DNA of 12,729 nucleotides from contig MKSH01000054.1 in assembly GCA_001898095.1 (NCBI GenBank), positions 49-12,777 on the forward strand, written 5' to 3'. The notes beneath the pieces are model-generated. The model did no database searches. It was not told where the DNA came from and saw nothing but the letters and a program-made list of their open reading frames with translations. The position numbers and the translations under genes were made by a program. Positions 1-7,698 of the stretch are shown in pieces (the first letter of the stretch is position 1; every line of letters starts with the position of its first letter). The stretch is from Solirubrobacterales bacterium 70-9 (GTDB taxonomy: Bacteria > Actinomycetota > Thermoleophilia > Solirubrobacterales > 70-9).

Positions 1-1182
1 GGTATCCACAGCTTTGCTGGCAAGCAGTACCACACGGCGCAGTGGCCGCACGAGGGCGTCGACCTCACCGGCCTGCGGGTGGGCGTGATCGGGACCGGCT
101 CGACCGGCATCCAGATCATCCCGCCGATCGCGAAAGAAGTCGGCGAGCTCTACGTCTTCCAGCGCACCGCCAACTACAGCATCCCGAACCGCAACCGGCC
201 GCTGACCGCGGAGGAGAAGGCGCGGATCAAGGCCAACTGCATGGAGCTGCGCGAGGAGGCGCGTTACACCCCGACCGGCAACCTGGTCGAACCGCGCCCG
301 ATGTCCGCCCTCAGCGTCTCCGACGAGGAGCGCCTCGCCACCTACGAAGAAGACTGGGACTACGGCGGCTTCAAACTGCTCTTCGGCGGCTACGAAGACC
401 TGGTCGTCGACGAGGCCGCGAACGAGACTGTGGCCGAGTTCGTGCGCGAGAAGATCCGCGCCGTCGTCGAGGACCCGGACACGGCCGAGCTGCTGACGCC
501 GCGCGACCACGCGATCGGGACGAAGCGCCCGCCGCTCGACGCCGAGTACTTCGAGACGTTCAACCAGGACAACGTGCACCTGGTCGACATCCGCTCGGCG
601 CCGATCGAGGAGGTCACCGAGGCGGGCATCCGCACCGCCGCCGAGGAGATCGACCTCGACGTGATCATCTACGCGACCGGCTTCGACACGATGACCGGGT
701 CGCTGGACAAGATCGACATCCACACCTCCGCGGGCGCCCGACTGGCCGATAAGTGGGCGGGCGCGCCGTCGACCTACCTCGGCCTCTCGACCCACGGGTT
801 CCCGAACCTGTTCATGATCACCGGCCCCGGCAGCCCTTCGGTGCTGTCGAACATGCCGACCTCGATCGAACAGCACATCGAGTGGGTCCTCGACTGCCTC
901 CAGTACGCGAAGGAGAACGGCGTTGATCGCATCGAGGCCAACCTGGCCGCCGAGGAGGAGTGGACCCAGCACGTCGACGACGTCGCCAACACCACCCTGC
1001 TGACGCGGACGAAATCTTGGTACATGGGCGCCAACACCCCGGGGAAGCCGTTCCGGTTCGTGCCGTACATCGGCGGGGTGGGGGAATACCGCAAGCGCTG
1101 CGCCGAGGTCGCCGCGCAGGGCTACGAGGGATTTGAGATGCGGTCGGGCGCCGAGGCCGGTGCCGGCACCGCCGCGGTCTGA
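1..1182 (+). CDS. Baeyer-Villiger-type flavin monooxygenase, C-terminal part (5' truncated)
   Basis: The reading frame is open from the first base, so the N-terminal FAD-binding part lies outside the window; 393 residues remain of a family usually 500-600 long. Codons at 13-48 read FAGKQYHTAQWP, an exact fit to the Baeyer-Villiger fingerprint FxGxxxHxxxWP. This is followed at 91-108 by GTGSTG, the second Rossmann glycine motif, which binds NADPH. An ATGFD motif near 675-690 is typical of the flavin-monooxygenase fold. Family members insert one O atom from O2 next to a ketone, giving an ester or lactone, using FAD and NADPH in the cytoplasm. The substrate cannot be read from sequence. The gene ends 15 nt before an ABC-transporter lipoprotein gene on the same strand, so it probably shares its transcript. 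The family call is firm; the exact reaction (ketone versus another oxygenation) is inference. Confidence 0.9.
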   Translation, partial: GIHSFAGKQYHTAQWPHEGVDLTGLRVGVIGTGSTGIQIIPPIAKEVGELYVFQRTANYSIPNRNRPLTAEEKARIKANCMELREEARYTPTGNLVEPRPMSALSVSDEERLATYEEDWDYGGFKLLFGGYEDLVVDEAANETVAEFVREKIRAVVEDPDTAELLTPRDHAIGTKRPPLDAEYFETFNQDNVHLVDIRSAPIEEVTEAGIRTAAEEIDLDVIIYATGFDTMTGSLDKIDIHTSAGARLADKWAGAPSTYLGLSTHGFPNLFMITGPGSPSVLSNMPTSIEQHIEWVLDCLQYAKENGVDRIEANLAAEEEWTQHVDDVANTTLLTRTKSWYMGANTPGKPFRFVPYIGGVGEYRKRCAEVAAQGYEGFEMRSGAEAGAGTAAV

Positions 1183-1197
1183 GGAGGAGAGAAACAA

Positions 1198-2451
1198 ATG
1201 AGGAGAGATATGTCGTCATCTAGTCGGAAGTTGCTGTGCTTGGCGCTGCTTGTCTTCGCCGCGGCAATGGTGCTGTCCGCCTGTGGTTCGAGTTCGGGCA
1301 GCAGCAGTTCCAGTAGTTCGACCACGGCGGAAGAATCCGAAGCCGGCGGCGAAAGCACGCCCGCCGCGGAAACCGAAACCGAAGCCGAAGGTGAAGAAGC
1401 CGGCGGTGAAGAAGCCGGCGGCGGCGAAGACTATTCGGCGCTGCTGAAAGAAGCCACCGAAGTCACGCCGAGCAAATACGAAGGCCCGACCGAACCGGCT
1501 CCGGCCAAACCCGGCACGAAAATCGCCGCGATCAGCTGCGCCCAGACGTTGCAGGGGTGCAAGGAAATCGCGGAAGGGATCGAAGAAGCCGGCGAAGCGG
1601 CGGGCGTGACGGTGAAGGTCTTCGACGGCCAGGGCGAAACCACCACCCAGAACAAGCAGATCCTGAACGCGATCAGCTGGGGCGCCGAAGCGATCATCCT
1701 CGAGGCGATCGACCCGACCACGGTCCAGACGGGCCTGGCGGCAGCGCAGAAGGCTGGCATCGTCGTCGGCGGCGCGGTCAACGGCACCAACAGCCCGAAC
1801 AAGACGCGCAAGCCCCCGGCCGGGGACGTGTGGACCTCGTTCGACGTCGGTGTCGACTACAAGCTCGCCGGCGAATACGAGGCGAGCTGGATCATCGCCG
1901 ACTCGGAAGGCAAGGCGAACACGGTCGTCTACGGGACCAAAGAGTTCCCGGCGCTGCCGCCGCAGACCGAAGGGGTGATGGAAACCCTGGAAGCGTGCGA
2001 AGGCTGCACCACGGACGGCCCGATCTACTTCCTCTCGAGCTCGCTCGCGACCAACTTCGGCGAAGAAGTCGTCGGCTACCTCCGGACCCATCCGGAAGTC
2101 GAATACATCTTCTGTCCGTATGACCCCGCCGCGCCGGCGATGGTCACCGCGATCGAGACCGCCGGTCTCGGCGAAAAGGTGAAGCTGGTCTCGCTGCTCG
2201 GCAACGAACAGAACCTGGAATTCATCCGCAACGAAGAAGTCCAGGCGGCCGACGGTTCCTACGACGAGCTCTACGTCGGTTGGGCCGTGGTCGACCAGGC
2301 GCTGCGGGTGCTGGACGGGCAGAAGCCGTTCGAGCCGCAGGGCGAGAACATCCCGTTCCAGCTGGTCGACAAGAACAACCTGCCGCCCGAAGGGCAGGCG
2401 TACAAGGCGCCTTTCGAATTCCGTCCTGAATTCGAAAAGCTCTGGAAATAA
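1198..2451 (+). CDS. RbsB-like substrate-binding lipoprotein of an ABC importer
   Basis: This 417-residue protein has a signal peptide ending in the lipobox LSAC with Cys29 as the predicted lipidated residue, so it should be tethered outside the membrane. A Ser-rich stretch (30-42) and a Glu/Gly-rich linker (about 45-80) lead into a periplasmic-binding-protein type 1 (sugar-binding class) domain from about residue 107 to the end. The domain has five cysteines: C114, C121, C267, C270 and C306. GGAGGAGAG at 1183-1191 is a strong ribosome-binding site for the ATG at 1198; a second ATG at 1210 also has AGGAG ahead of it. The ATPase and permease genes follow directly, so this is the substrate-capture component. 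Glu codons are strongly GAA, unlike the GAG-rich neighbours. The ligand is unknown: sugars are usual for the family, but other polar or cyclic compounds are possible. Confidence 0.93.
   Translation: MRRDMSSSSRKLLCLALLVFAAAMVLSACGSSSGSSSSSSSTTAEESEAGGESTPAAETETEAEGEEAGGEEAGGGEDYSALLKEATEVTPSKYEGPTEPAPAKPGTKIAAISCAQTLQGCKEIAEGIEEAGEAAGVTVKVFDGQGETTTQNKQILNAISWGAEAIILEAIDPTTVQTGLAAAQKAGIVVGGAVNGTNSPNKTRKPPAGDVWTSFDVGVDYKLAGEYEASWIIADSEGKANTVVYGTKEFPALPPQTEGVMETLEACEGCTTDGPIYFLSSSLATNFGEEVVGYLRTHPEVEYIFCPYDPAAPAMVTAIETAGLGEKVKLVSLLGNEQNLEFIRNEEVQAADGSYDELYVGWAVVDQALRVLDGQKPFEPQGENIPFQLVDKNNLPPEGQAYKAPFEFRPEFEKLWK
1370..1419 (+). repeat. Short tandem repeats encoding the Glu/Gly linker
   Basis: GAAACC-type hexamers are followed by two exact tandem copies of GGTGAAGAAGCCGGC (1390-1404 and 1405-1419). 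They encode the acidic, flexible linker between the lipid anchor and the binding domain of the lipoprotein. Such a repeat could vary in copy number between strains by slippage. Confidence 0.75.
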
Positions 2452-2458
2452 CGAAGCG

Positions 2459-4093
2459 GTGACCGACATCGCTCCAGATCAAAGAATCGCGAGCGTCGCC
2501 TCCGGGGCCGTAGTGGCCCCGGAGGCCCCGGTCCTCGCGATCGAGGACGTGAGCATGGACTTCGGCACGGTCCAGGCCCTACGCGACGTCTGGGTCGATG
2601 TCCTGGCCGGGCAGATCCACGGGCTGATCGGCGCCAACGGCAGCGGCAAGTCGACGCTGGTGAAGATCATGAGCGGCGTCCAGGCGCCGACCAGCGGCAC
2701 CCTGCGCTTCGCCGGCGAGACGTACTCCGACCTGACGCCGCCCGCCCGCGCCAACGCGCTCGGCGTCCGCGTCGTCCACCAGGAGGCGCCGGTGATCGAC
2801 ACGCTCACCGTGCTCGAGTCGGTGGCGATCTTCCGCGGCTACGAGCGCACCGCGTTCGGCCGCATCCCCTGGCGCAAGCTGCGCCGCAACGTGCGCGAGC
2901 TGCTCGAGCGGATGGAGGTCGACGTCGACGTCGACGAGCTCTGCGCCCAGGTCCGCCCCGCCGACCGCGCCGGCCTGGCGCTGGCGATCGCGATGGGGGA
3001 CCAGTTCATCGCGGGCGGCAACCCGAACGCGATCCGCCTGCTGATCGTCGACGAGGTCACCGCCTCGATCCCCGACAACGAAACCTTGCAGCACCTCCAG
3101 CGCCTGCGGCGGATCGCCGACGGCGGCGTCGCCGTGGTGATGGTCACCCACCGGCTGGGGGAGCTCGACTTCGCCGACGACGTCAGCGTCCTGCGCAACG
3201 GTCGGCTGGTCTACCACCAGGCGGGCGGGCCGCGCCGCTCGATCCCCGAGCTGATCGCCGAGATGGTCCCCGAGCCGGAAGATGTCTCCGAGGTGGCCGA
3301 CGTCGAGAGCGGCCACCGGCCGGTGCTGACGCTGTGGGAAAGCTCCGCCCCGATCGAGGTGGCCGAGGTCGAGCGCGAGGCCGGGGTCGAGGTGCTCTCG
3401 CTGAAGGGCATCGCCGGCTCCGAGCTGCGCGGTGTCGACCTGACCGCGCGCTCGGGAGAAGTGATCGGCTTCGTCGGCGTCCAGCATGCGGGCATCAACG
3501 AGCTGCCGTTGATCCTCTCCGGCTCCGTCCCCCGGCAGGCCGGCGAGATCGTCGTCCACGGCAAGAAGATGGGCAAGCGGGTCACCCCGGCCGAACTGAT
3601 CGGCGCCGGCCTCACCACCGTCCCCTCCGACCGCCTGCGCGAAGGCGGCGTCGCCTCGATCTCGGTGGCCGAGAACGTGGTGCTCCCCGACCTGCGCAAG
3701 TACTGGCACAAGCGGGCCACCTACCGGTCGGTGGTCGACGGGGTGATCAAGGCGCTCGACGTGCGGCCGCCGCAGCGGACGACGAAGCTGGGCGAGCTCT
3801 CCGGCGGCAACCAGCAGAAGGTGCTGCTGGGCAAGTGGCTGGCGCTGCGTCCGGCGATCCTCTGTCTCGACGACCCGACCTACGGCGTCGACCCGGCGGC
3901 CCGCGAGCTGATCTTCGCCGCGATCAAGGACGCGGCCCAGCTTGGCGTCTGCGTCCTCTTCTTCTCCACCGAGCCCGAGCAACTGGTTCGCCTCTGCGAT
4001 CGGGTGCTGATCCTCGAACAGGGGGTGGTCGCCAAAGAGCTGGTCGGCGACGACCTGAATCTGCAAACCGTCACGGAGTCACATGCCAAATGA
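2459..4093 (+). CDS. RbsA-like double-domain sugar-class ABC transporter ATPase
   Basis: The 544-residue protein has two fused nucleotide-binding domains and energises the importer from the cytoplasmic side. Domain 1 has an intact Walker A (GANGSGKST, 58-66), a Q-loop Gln (HQE), Walker B with catalytic Glu (VDE, D198/E199) and an H-loop (VTHR). Its signature motif is replaced by VRPADRAGLALAIA. Domain 2 is the reverse: its Walker A is lost (GVQHAGINELP, from G340), but the signature LSGGNQQK (447-454) is canonical, and Walker B ends in Asp-Asp (D471/D472) instead of Asp-Glu. One composite ATP site should therefore be active and the other degenerate, a common asymmetry in this subfamily. The GTG start at 2459 lies 7 nt after the lipoprotein stop; the ribosome-binding site is weak (GAAG), so coupling to the upstream gene is likely. 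The stop overlaps the permease start. Confidence 0.92.
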   Translation: MTDIAPDQRIASVASGAVVAPEAPVLAIEDVSMDFGTVQALRDVWVDVLAGQIHGLIGANGSGKSTLVKIMSGVQAPTSGTLRFAGETYSDLTPPARANALGVRVVHQEAPVIDTLTVLESVAIFRGYERTAFGRIPWRKLRRNVRELLERMEVDVDVDELCAQVRPADRAGLALAIAMGDQFIAGGNPNAIRLLIVDEVTASIPDNETLQHLQRLRRIADGGVAVVMVTHRLGELDFADDVSVLRNGRLVYHQAGGPRRSIPELIAEMVPEPEDVSEVADVESGHRPVLTLWESSAPIEVAEVEREAGVEVLSLKGIAGSELRGVDLTARSGEVIGFVGVQHAGINELPLILSGSVPRQAGEIVVHGKKMGKRVTPAELIGAGLTTVPSDRLREGGVASISVAENVVLPDLRKYWHKRATYRSVVDGVIKALDVRPPQRTTKLGELSGGNQQKVLLGKWLALRPAILCLDDPTYGVDPAARELIFAAIKDAAQLGVCVLFFSTEPEQLVRLCDRVLILEQGVVAKELVGDDLNLQTVTESHAK

Positions 4094-5118
4094 GCGTCGA
4101 GTCAGCTAGTCCCCAAACGAAACAACCGAACGTCGGCGCGGCCTCCGGGTCGACCGGTGGCAGTGCGCTGGCGAAGGTGCTCGGCGGTGGCAGGCAGTAC
4201 GGCACCGTCTTCCTTCTGGCGATCCTGATCCTGGTCTTCGCGCTGACCGCGGAAGCCTTCTTCACCTGGACCAACTTCAAAAGCATCCTGATCACGCAGA
4301 CGGTGATCGCCTGCATGACCCTCGGGGTGATGCTGCCGCTGATCGTCGGCGAGTTCGACCTCTCGGTCGGCTACATGGTCGGCTTCATCTCGATGCTCGG
4401 CGCCTACCTGGCCGGGCACGACTGGGCGGTGCTGCCGATCCTGCTGGTGATGCTCGGGGTCGGGGCGCTGATCGGCTTCATCAACTCGGTGCTGATCGAC
4501 CGCACTCACATCAGCTCCTTCATCGCCACGCTCGGCGTCGGCATCATCCTCCAGGGATTCACCCAAGGGTTGAGCGGCGGTTCGGTGCTCACCCAGAACA
4601 TCCCCCGGGTGGTCATCGACATCGGCCGTAAGTACGCGGGCCCGGTCTCGATCTCGGTGTGGATCACGCTCGCCCTGATCATCGTCCTCTTCTACGTACT
4701 GGAACACACTCCATTAGGGCGGTCGTGGTACGCGATCGGCGGCTCGGAGAAAGTGTCATTCCTGGCCGGGCTGCGGACGAAGCGACTGAAGAGCCTGGCG
4801 TTCGCGCTCGGCGGCCTGCTGGTCGGCGTCGGGGCGATCTTCGCGCTCGGCCAGAACGGCAGCGCCAGCCCCTCGTTCGGCCCCGAGCTCCTGCTGCCCG
4901 CCTACGCCGGCGCCTTCCTCGGCGTCACCACCTACAAGGGCGGCTACTACAACGTGATCGGGTCGATCGTCGGCATCCTCGTCCTCGCCGTCGGCTTCAA
5001 CGGGCTCAGCCTGTTGGGGGTCCCGTTCTGGATCCAGCCGGTGTTCAACGGCAGCGTCCTGCTGGCCGCCGTGCTCGCCGCCCGCGCCGAGACCCGCAAG
5101 GTCCGGGTGGGTTCGTGA
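4090..5118 (+). CDS. RbsC-like ABC transporter permease
   Basis: This 342-residue integral membrane protein of the BPD_transp_2 (ribose/branched-chain type) family forms the translocation channel. After a polar N-terminus of about 35 residues come several hydrophobic segments, probably 8-10 helices. The family hallmark GEFDLSVG is present after the second helix. The C-terminal region has the usual LLLPAYAGAFLG and YKGGYYNVIGSIVG motifs. The start is placed at the ATG of an ATGA overlap with the ATPase stop. The same frame runs open much further upstream (to 3334), but only as a shadow of the ATPase gene, so a longer fusion protein is not credible. The TGA stop overlaps the GTG of the next gene. 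A single permease gene suggests a homodimeric channel with the double ATPase. Confidence 0.92.
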   Translation: MSVESASPQTKQPNVGAASGSTGGSALAKVLGGGRQYGTVFLLAILILVFALTAEAFFTWTNFKSILITQTVIACMTLGVMLPLIVGEFDLSVGYMVGFISMLGAYLAGHDWAVLPILLVMLGVGALIGFINSVLIDRTHISSFIATLGVGIILQGFTQGLSGGSVLTQNIPRVVIDIGRKYAGPVSISVWITLALIIVLFYVLEHTPLGRSWYAIGGSEKVSFLAGLRTKRLKSLAFALGGLLVGVGAIFALGQNGSASPSFGPELLLPAYAGAFLGVTTYKGGYYNVIGSIVGILVLAVGFNGLSLLGVPFWIQPVFNGSVLLAAVLAARAETRKVRVGS

Positions 5119-5567
5119 GCGACAACAAATACGAGAGCGGCCTGGCGATGCGCAAGCAGGTGCTGGGCGACGACCACGTGCAGCGCTCGCTCGACCGGGC
5201 CAGCGAGTTCACCCGGCCGATCCAGGAACTGGCCACCGGCTATTGCTGGGGGGAGATCTGGACCCGCGAGGGGCTCAGCCTGCGCGAGCGGAGCCTGATC
5301 AACCTCGGCATGCTGACCGCGCTGAACCGCTCGCACGAGCTGGCGGTCCACGTCCGCGGCGCGGTCCGCAACGGCTGCACCCGGCAGGAGATCCAGGAGG
5401 CGCTGCTGCAGGCCTCGGTCTACTGCGGGATGCCGGCCGGGCTGGAGGCATTCCGGGTCGCCGACCAGACGCTGGACGCCGTCGACCGCGAGCGCGAGGC
5501 CGCCAACGGCTCCGACGGCTCGGCCCCGGCCCGGGACCCCGAGGTTTCCGCCGACGAGGGCAAATGA
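5115..5567 (+). CDS. Carboxymuconolactone decarboxylase family protein
   Basis: This small 150-residue protein matches the PcaC-like branch of the CMD family. It has the region LSLRERSLINLGMLTAL, then ELAVHVRGAVRNGCTRQEIQ and LLQASVYCGMPAGLEAFRVA, the usual helical order. It has no AhpD-type CxxC, so a peroxidase-like redox role is unlikely. PcaC decarboxylates 4-carboxymuconolactone in the protocatechuate branch of the beta-ketoadipate pathway, but many homologues sit in unrelated catabolic operons with unknown function. No other protocatechuate genes are present here, so that specific reaction should not be assumed. The GTG start is fixed by the GTGA overlap with the permease. The last 20 or so residues are a low-complexity charged tail (NGSDGSAPARDPEVSADEGK). 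The stop overlaps the start of the next gene. Confidence 0.88.
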   Translation: MSDNKYESGLAMRKQVLGDDHVQRSLDRASEFTRPIQELATGYCWGEIWTREGLSLRERSLINLGMLTALNRSHELAVHVRGAVRNGCTRQEIQEALLQASVYCGMPAGLEAFRVADQTLDAVDREREAANGSDGSAPARDPEVSADEGK

Positions 5568-6106
5568 TCGCCGCCGACCCGGCGTTCCTCGGCGCCGCGG
5601 GCAGCTACGTCGCCGCCGCCGAGGTCCACGAGTTCGCGGTGGTCGACGCGGCGCGCCGGCCGACCCTGGAGGCCTGGGTCGCCCGCCTGATCCCCGGCGC
5701 GGGCGAGTGGCCGGGCGCGGCGGAGGTGGGCGCCGCCGCCTACGTCGACGCGGCGATCGCCACCACGCCGGCGGCGCGCCCGACCGTGCTGCTGGCGATC
5801 GACCGCCTCGACCGCCTCGCCGCCGAGGCGGGCGCCTCCGACTTTGCCGCCGCCCCGCCCGAGGAGCGCGACCGGATCCTGGTCGACGTCTCGATCGACC
5901 CGCGCTTCGAAGCCGCCTTTCAGCAGGTCCTGGAGCTGACCTACGAGGCCTACTACCGCGACGAGCGGGTCTGCGACGCGATGCGCGCGCGGACCGGGTT
6001 CGACTCGCGGCTGCCGCACCTCGGCTCGCCGATGGAGCCCTTCGACCAGAGCCGGCTCGCCCGCGTCGCGGCGCTGCCGCCGCACTACCGCGAGGTCGAG
6101 GCGTGA
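5564..6106 (+). CDS. Gluconate 2-dehydrogenase subunit 3-like protein (small subunit of GMC dehydrogenase)
   Basis: The 180-residue protein resembles the small subunit (Gluconate_2-dh3 family) that accompanies FAD-dependent GMC dehydrogenases such as gluconate 2-dehydrogenase and bacterial FAD-glucose dehydrogenase. Visible family features are the VARLIPGAG segment (about residues 39-50), a helical middle, and a C-terminal YRDERVCDAM ... GSPMEPFDQSRL block. The flavoprotein gene follows with a GTGA overlap, so the two are expected to form a complex. In studied relatives the small subunit carries a Tat signal that exports its partner. Here the N-terminus (MIAADPAFLGAAGSYVAAAE) has no twin arginine or hydrophobic core, so the complex is predicted to stay in the cytoplasm. 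The start is set by the ATGA overlap with the preceding stop; a longer upstream frame is a shadow. Confidence 0.82.
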   Translation: MIAADPAFLGAAGSYVAAAEVHEFAVVDAARRPTLEAWVARLIPGAGEWPGAAEVGAAAYVDAAIATTPAARPTVLLAIDRLDRLAAEAGASDFAAAPPEERDRILVDVSIDPRFEAAFQQVLELTYEAYYRDERVCDAMRARTGFDSRLPHLGSPMEPFDQSRLARVAALPPHYREVEA

Positions 6107-7698
6107 GGGCGGCGCGCGAGGAGTTCGACGTCCTCGTCGTCGGCGCCGGCTGTGCCGGGTCGGCGGTCGCCAAGCGCCTCTCCGACCAGGGCCTCGACAT
6201 CCTCGTGCTCGAGGCGGGCGACTGGGTCACCCCGGAGATGCGCCCGAAGACCCACCTCGACTGGGAGGCGCGGGCGCGCCACGACTTCAACCCGCGCCCC
6301 TCGGTGCGCGGCTGGGACGGCGACTACCCGGTCACCGCCCGCGGCGGCAACCCGATCGACGCCTTCATCTACGCCGCGGTCGGCGGCAGCGCGGTCGGCT
6401 ACGGCGGCCACTTCTGGCGCTTCGCCCCGAGCGACTTCCGCGCCCAGACTCTGGACGGCTTCGGCGTCGACTGGCCGATCGCCTACGAGGACCTGGCTCC
6501 CTACTACGACCTGAACGAGGCCGAGATGGGGACCGCGGGGCTGCGCGGCGACCCGACCGGCCCGCCCCGCGACGTCGAGTCCCCGACCGGGCCGATCCCG
6601 ATCGGCCGGCTGGGGGAGAAGTGGGTCGACGGCTTCGAGAAGCTCGGCTGGTACTGGTGGCCGCAGGAGCAGGCGATCATCAGCGAGGACTACCGTGGCC
6701 GCAAGGCCTGCACGAACCGCGGCTTCTGCACCGCGGGCTGCCCGCACAGCGCGCTCGCCTATGCGGAGGAGATCTACCTGGCGCCGGCGCTGCGGCGCGG
6801 GGCCGAGCTGCGGACCGGGGCGCACGTGCGCGAGGTCACCGTCGATGCCGACGGCAACGCCCGCGGCGCCGTCTACTACGACCGCCACGGCCAGCTGCAC
6901 GAAGTCCTCGCCAAGGTGGTCGTCGTCTGCGCCAACGGGCTCGGCTCGCCGCGCCTCCTGCTGATGTCGACCAGCCCGCGGTTCCCCGATGGGCTCGCGA
7001 ACAGCAGCGGGATGGTCGGCAAGAACCTGATGACCCACGTGCAGACGATGGTGATCGGCCACTTTGAGGACCGCATCGACGCCCACCAGGGCGCCTGGGG
7101 CGGGGCCGTCGCGACGCGCCAGTTCTACGACGGCGACCCGAAGGGTGATTTCAAGCGCGGCTTCATGATGGCGGCGATGCGCGGCTACCCGCCGCTGACG
7201 ACGGCGCTCCAGGTCGCCCCCTGGGGGCCCGCCCACCACGAGGCGATGGAGCGCCACCTGAACCACGAGGGCGTGATCTGGGTCTGCGGCGACGACGAGC
7301 CGGAGCTGACGAACCAGGTCACCCTCGACTGGGAGAACACCGACGCCTACGGGCTGCCGGGGGTGGTCACGGACTACACGCTCTCCGACAACAGCCGCGC
7401 GATGTCGAAGCAGATGGTGGCGCGGGCGAGCGAGCTCTGCGAGGCGGCGGGCGCCGACTCGGTGCGGGACCTCGGCTTCGACACCCTGCTCGGCTGGCAC
7501 CTGCTCGGCACGGTGCGGATGGGGGACGACCCCGAGACCTCGGTGGTGAACGCCGACAACCGCGCCCACGACGTGCCGAACCTCTACGTCGTCGACGGGT
7601 CGAGCTTCCCGACCGGCGCCGCCGTCAACCCCACCAACACCGTCCAGGCGCTGGCCCTGCGGGCGGCCGACCGGATCCTCGCCGCCCATGCCAACTGA
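6103..7698 (+). CDS. GMC-family FAD-dependent oxidoreductase with a putative Fe-S cysteine motif
   Basis: The 531-residue flavoprotein oxidises an alcohol or sugar hydroxyl using FAD. The N-terminal dinucleotide motif VVGAGCAGSAVAKRL (about 13-27) ends in LEAG. GGSAVGYGGHFWRF is the second GMC block. The C-terminus has the active-site motifs WHLLGTVRMG (catalytic His) and NPTNT (catalytic Asn). Cys203, Cys209 and Cys213 form C-x5-C-x3-C-P, the same spacing recalled for the [3Fe-4S] ligands of Burkholderia FAD-glucose dehydrogenase, suggesting electron exit through a cluster. No cytochrome subunit gene lies in the window, so the final acceptor is unknown. The GTG start is fixed by the GTGA overlap with the small-subunit gene. 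There is no signal peptide. The substrate could be a sugar, or a hydroxy acid released by the lactonase encoded downstream. Confidence 0.9.
   Translation: MRAAREEFDVLVVGAGCAGSAVAKRLSDQGLDILVLEAGDWVTPEMRPKTHLDWEARARHDFNPRPSVRGWDGDYPVTARGGNPIDAFIYAAVGGSAVGYGGHFWRFAPSDFRAQTLDGFGVDWPIAYEDLAPYYDLNEAEMGTAGLRGDPTGPPRDVESPTGPIPIGRLGEKWVDGFEKLGWYWWPQEQAIISEDYRGRKACTNRGFCTAGCPHSALAYAEEIYLAPALRRGAELRTGAHVREVTVDADGNARGAVYYDRHGQLHEVLAKVVVVCANGLGSPRLLLMSTSPRFPDGLANSSGMVGKNLMTHVQTMVIGHFEDRIDAHQGAWGGAVATRQFYDGDPKGDFKRGFMMAAMRGYPPLTTALQVAPWGPAHHEAMERHLNHEGVIWVCGDDEPELTNQVTLDWENTDAYGLPGVVTDYTLSDNSRAMSKQMVARASELCEAAGADSVRDLGFDTLLGWHLLGTVRMGDDPETSVVNADNRAHDVPNLYVVDGSSFPTGAAVNPTNTVQALALRAADRILAAHAN

Noticed and set aside
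1216..2469. 417-codon open frame antisense to the lipoprotein gene
   Set aside because: Composition is Arg/Phe/Gly-rich without any family motif; it arises from GC-rich codon periodicity opposite a well-recognised gene.
3476..3508. Loss of Walker A in the second ATPase domain as evidence of a pseudogene
   Set aside because: Degenerate second-domain Walker A with intact LSGGNQQK is common in RbsA-type ATPases, and the frame is uninterrupted.
2579..4066. 495-codon antisense frame across the ATPase gene
   Set aside because: Low-complexity Asp/Gly/His/Arg composition and no domain; shadow of the ATPase.
3334..5118. 594-codon frame suggesting a fused permease with a long N-terminal extension
   Set aside because: The extension is Arg-rich shadow sequence of the ATPase gene; the real start is the ATGA overlap at 4090.
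5115..5567. Assigning pcaC to the CMD-family gene
   Set aside because: Family membership alone does not support the specific decarboxylase, and no other protocatechuate genes are present.
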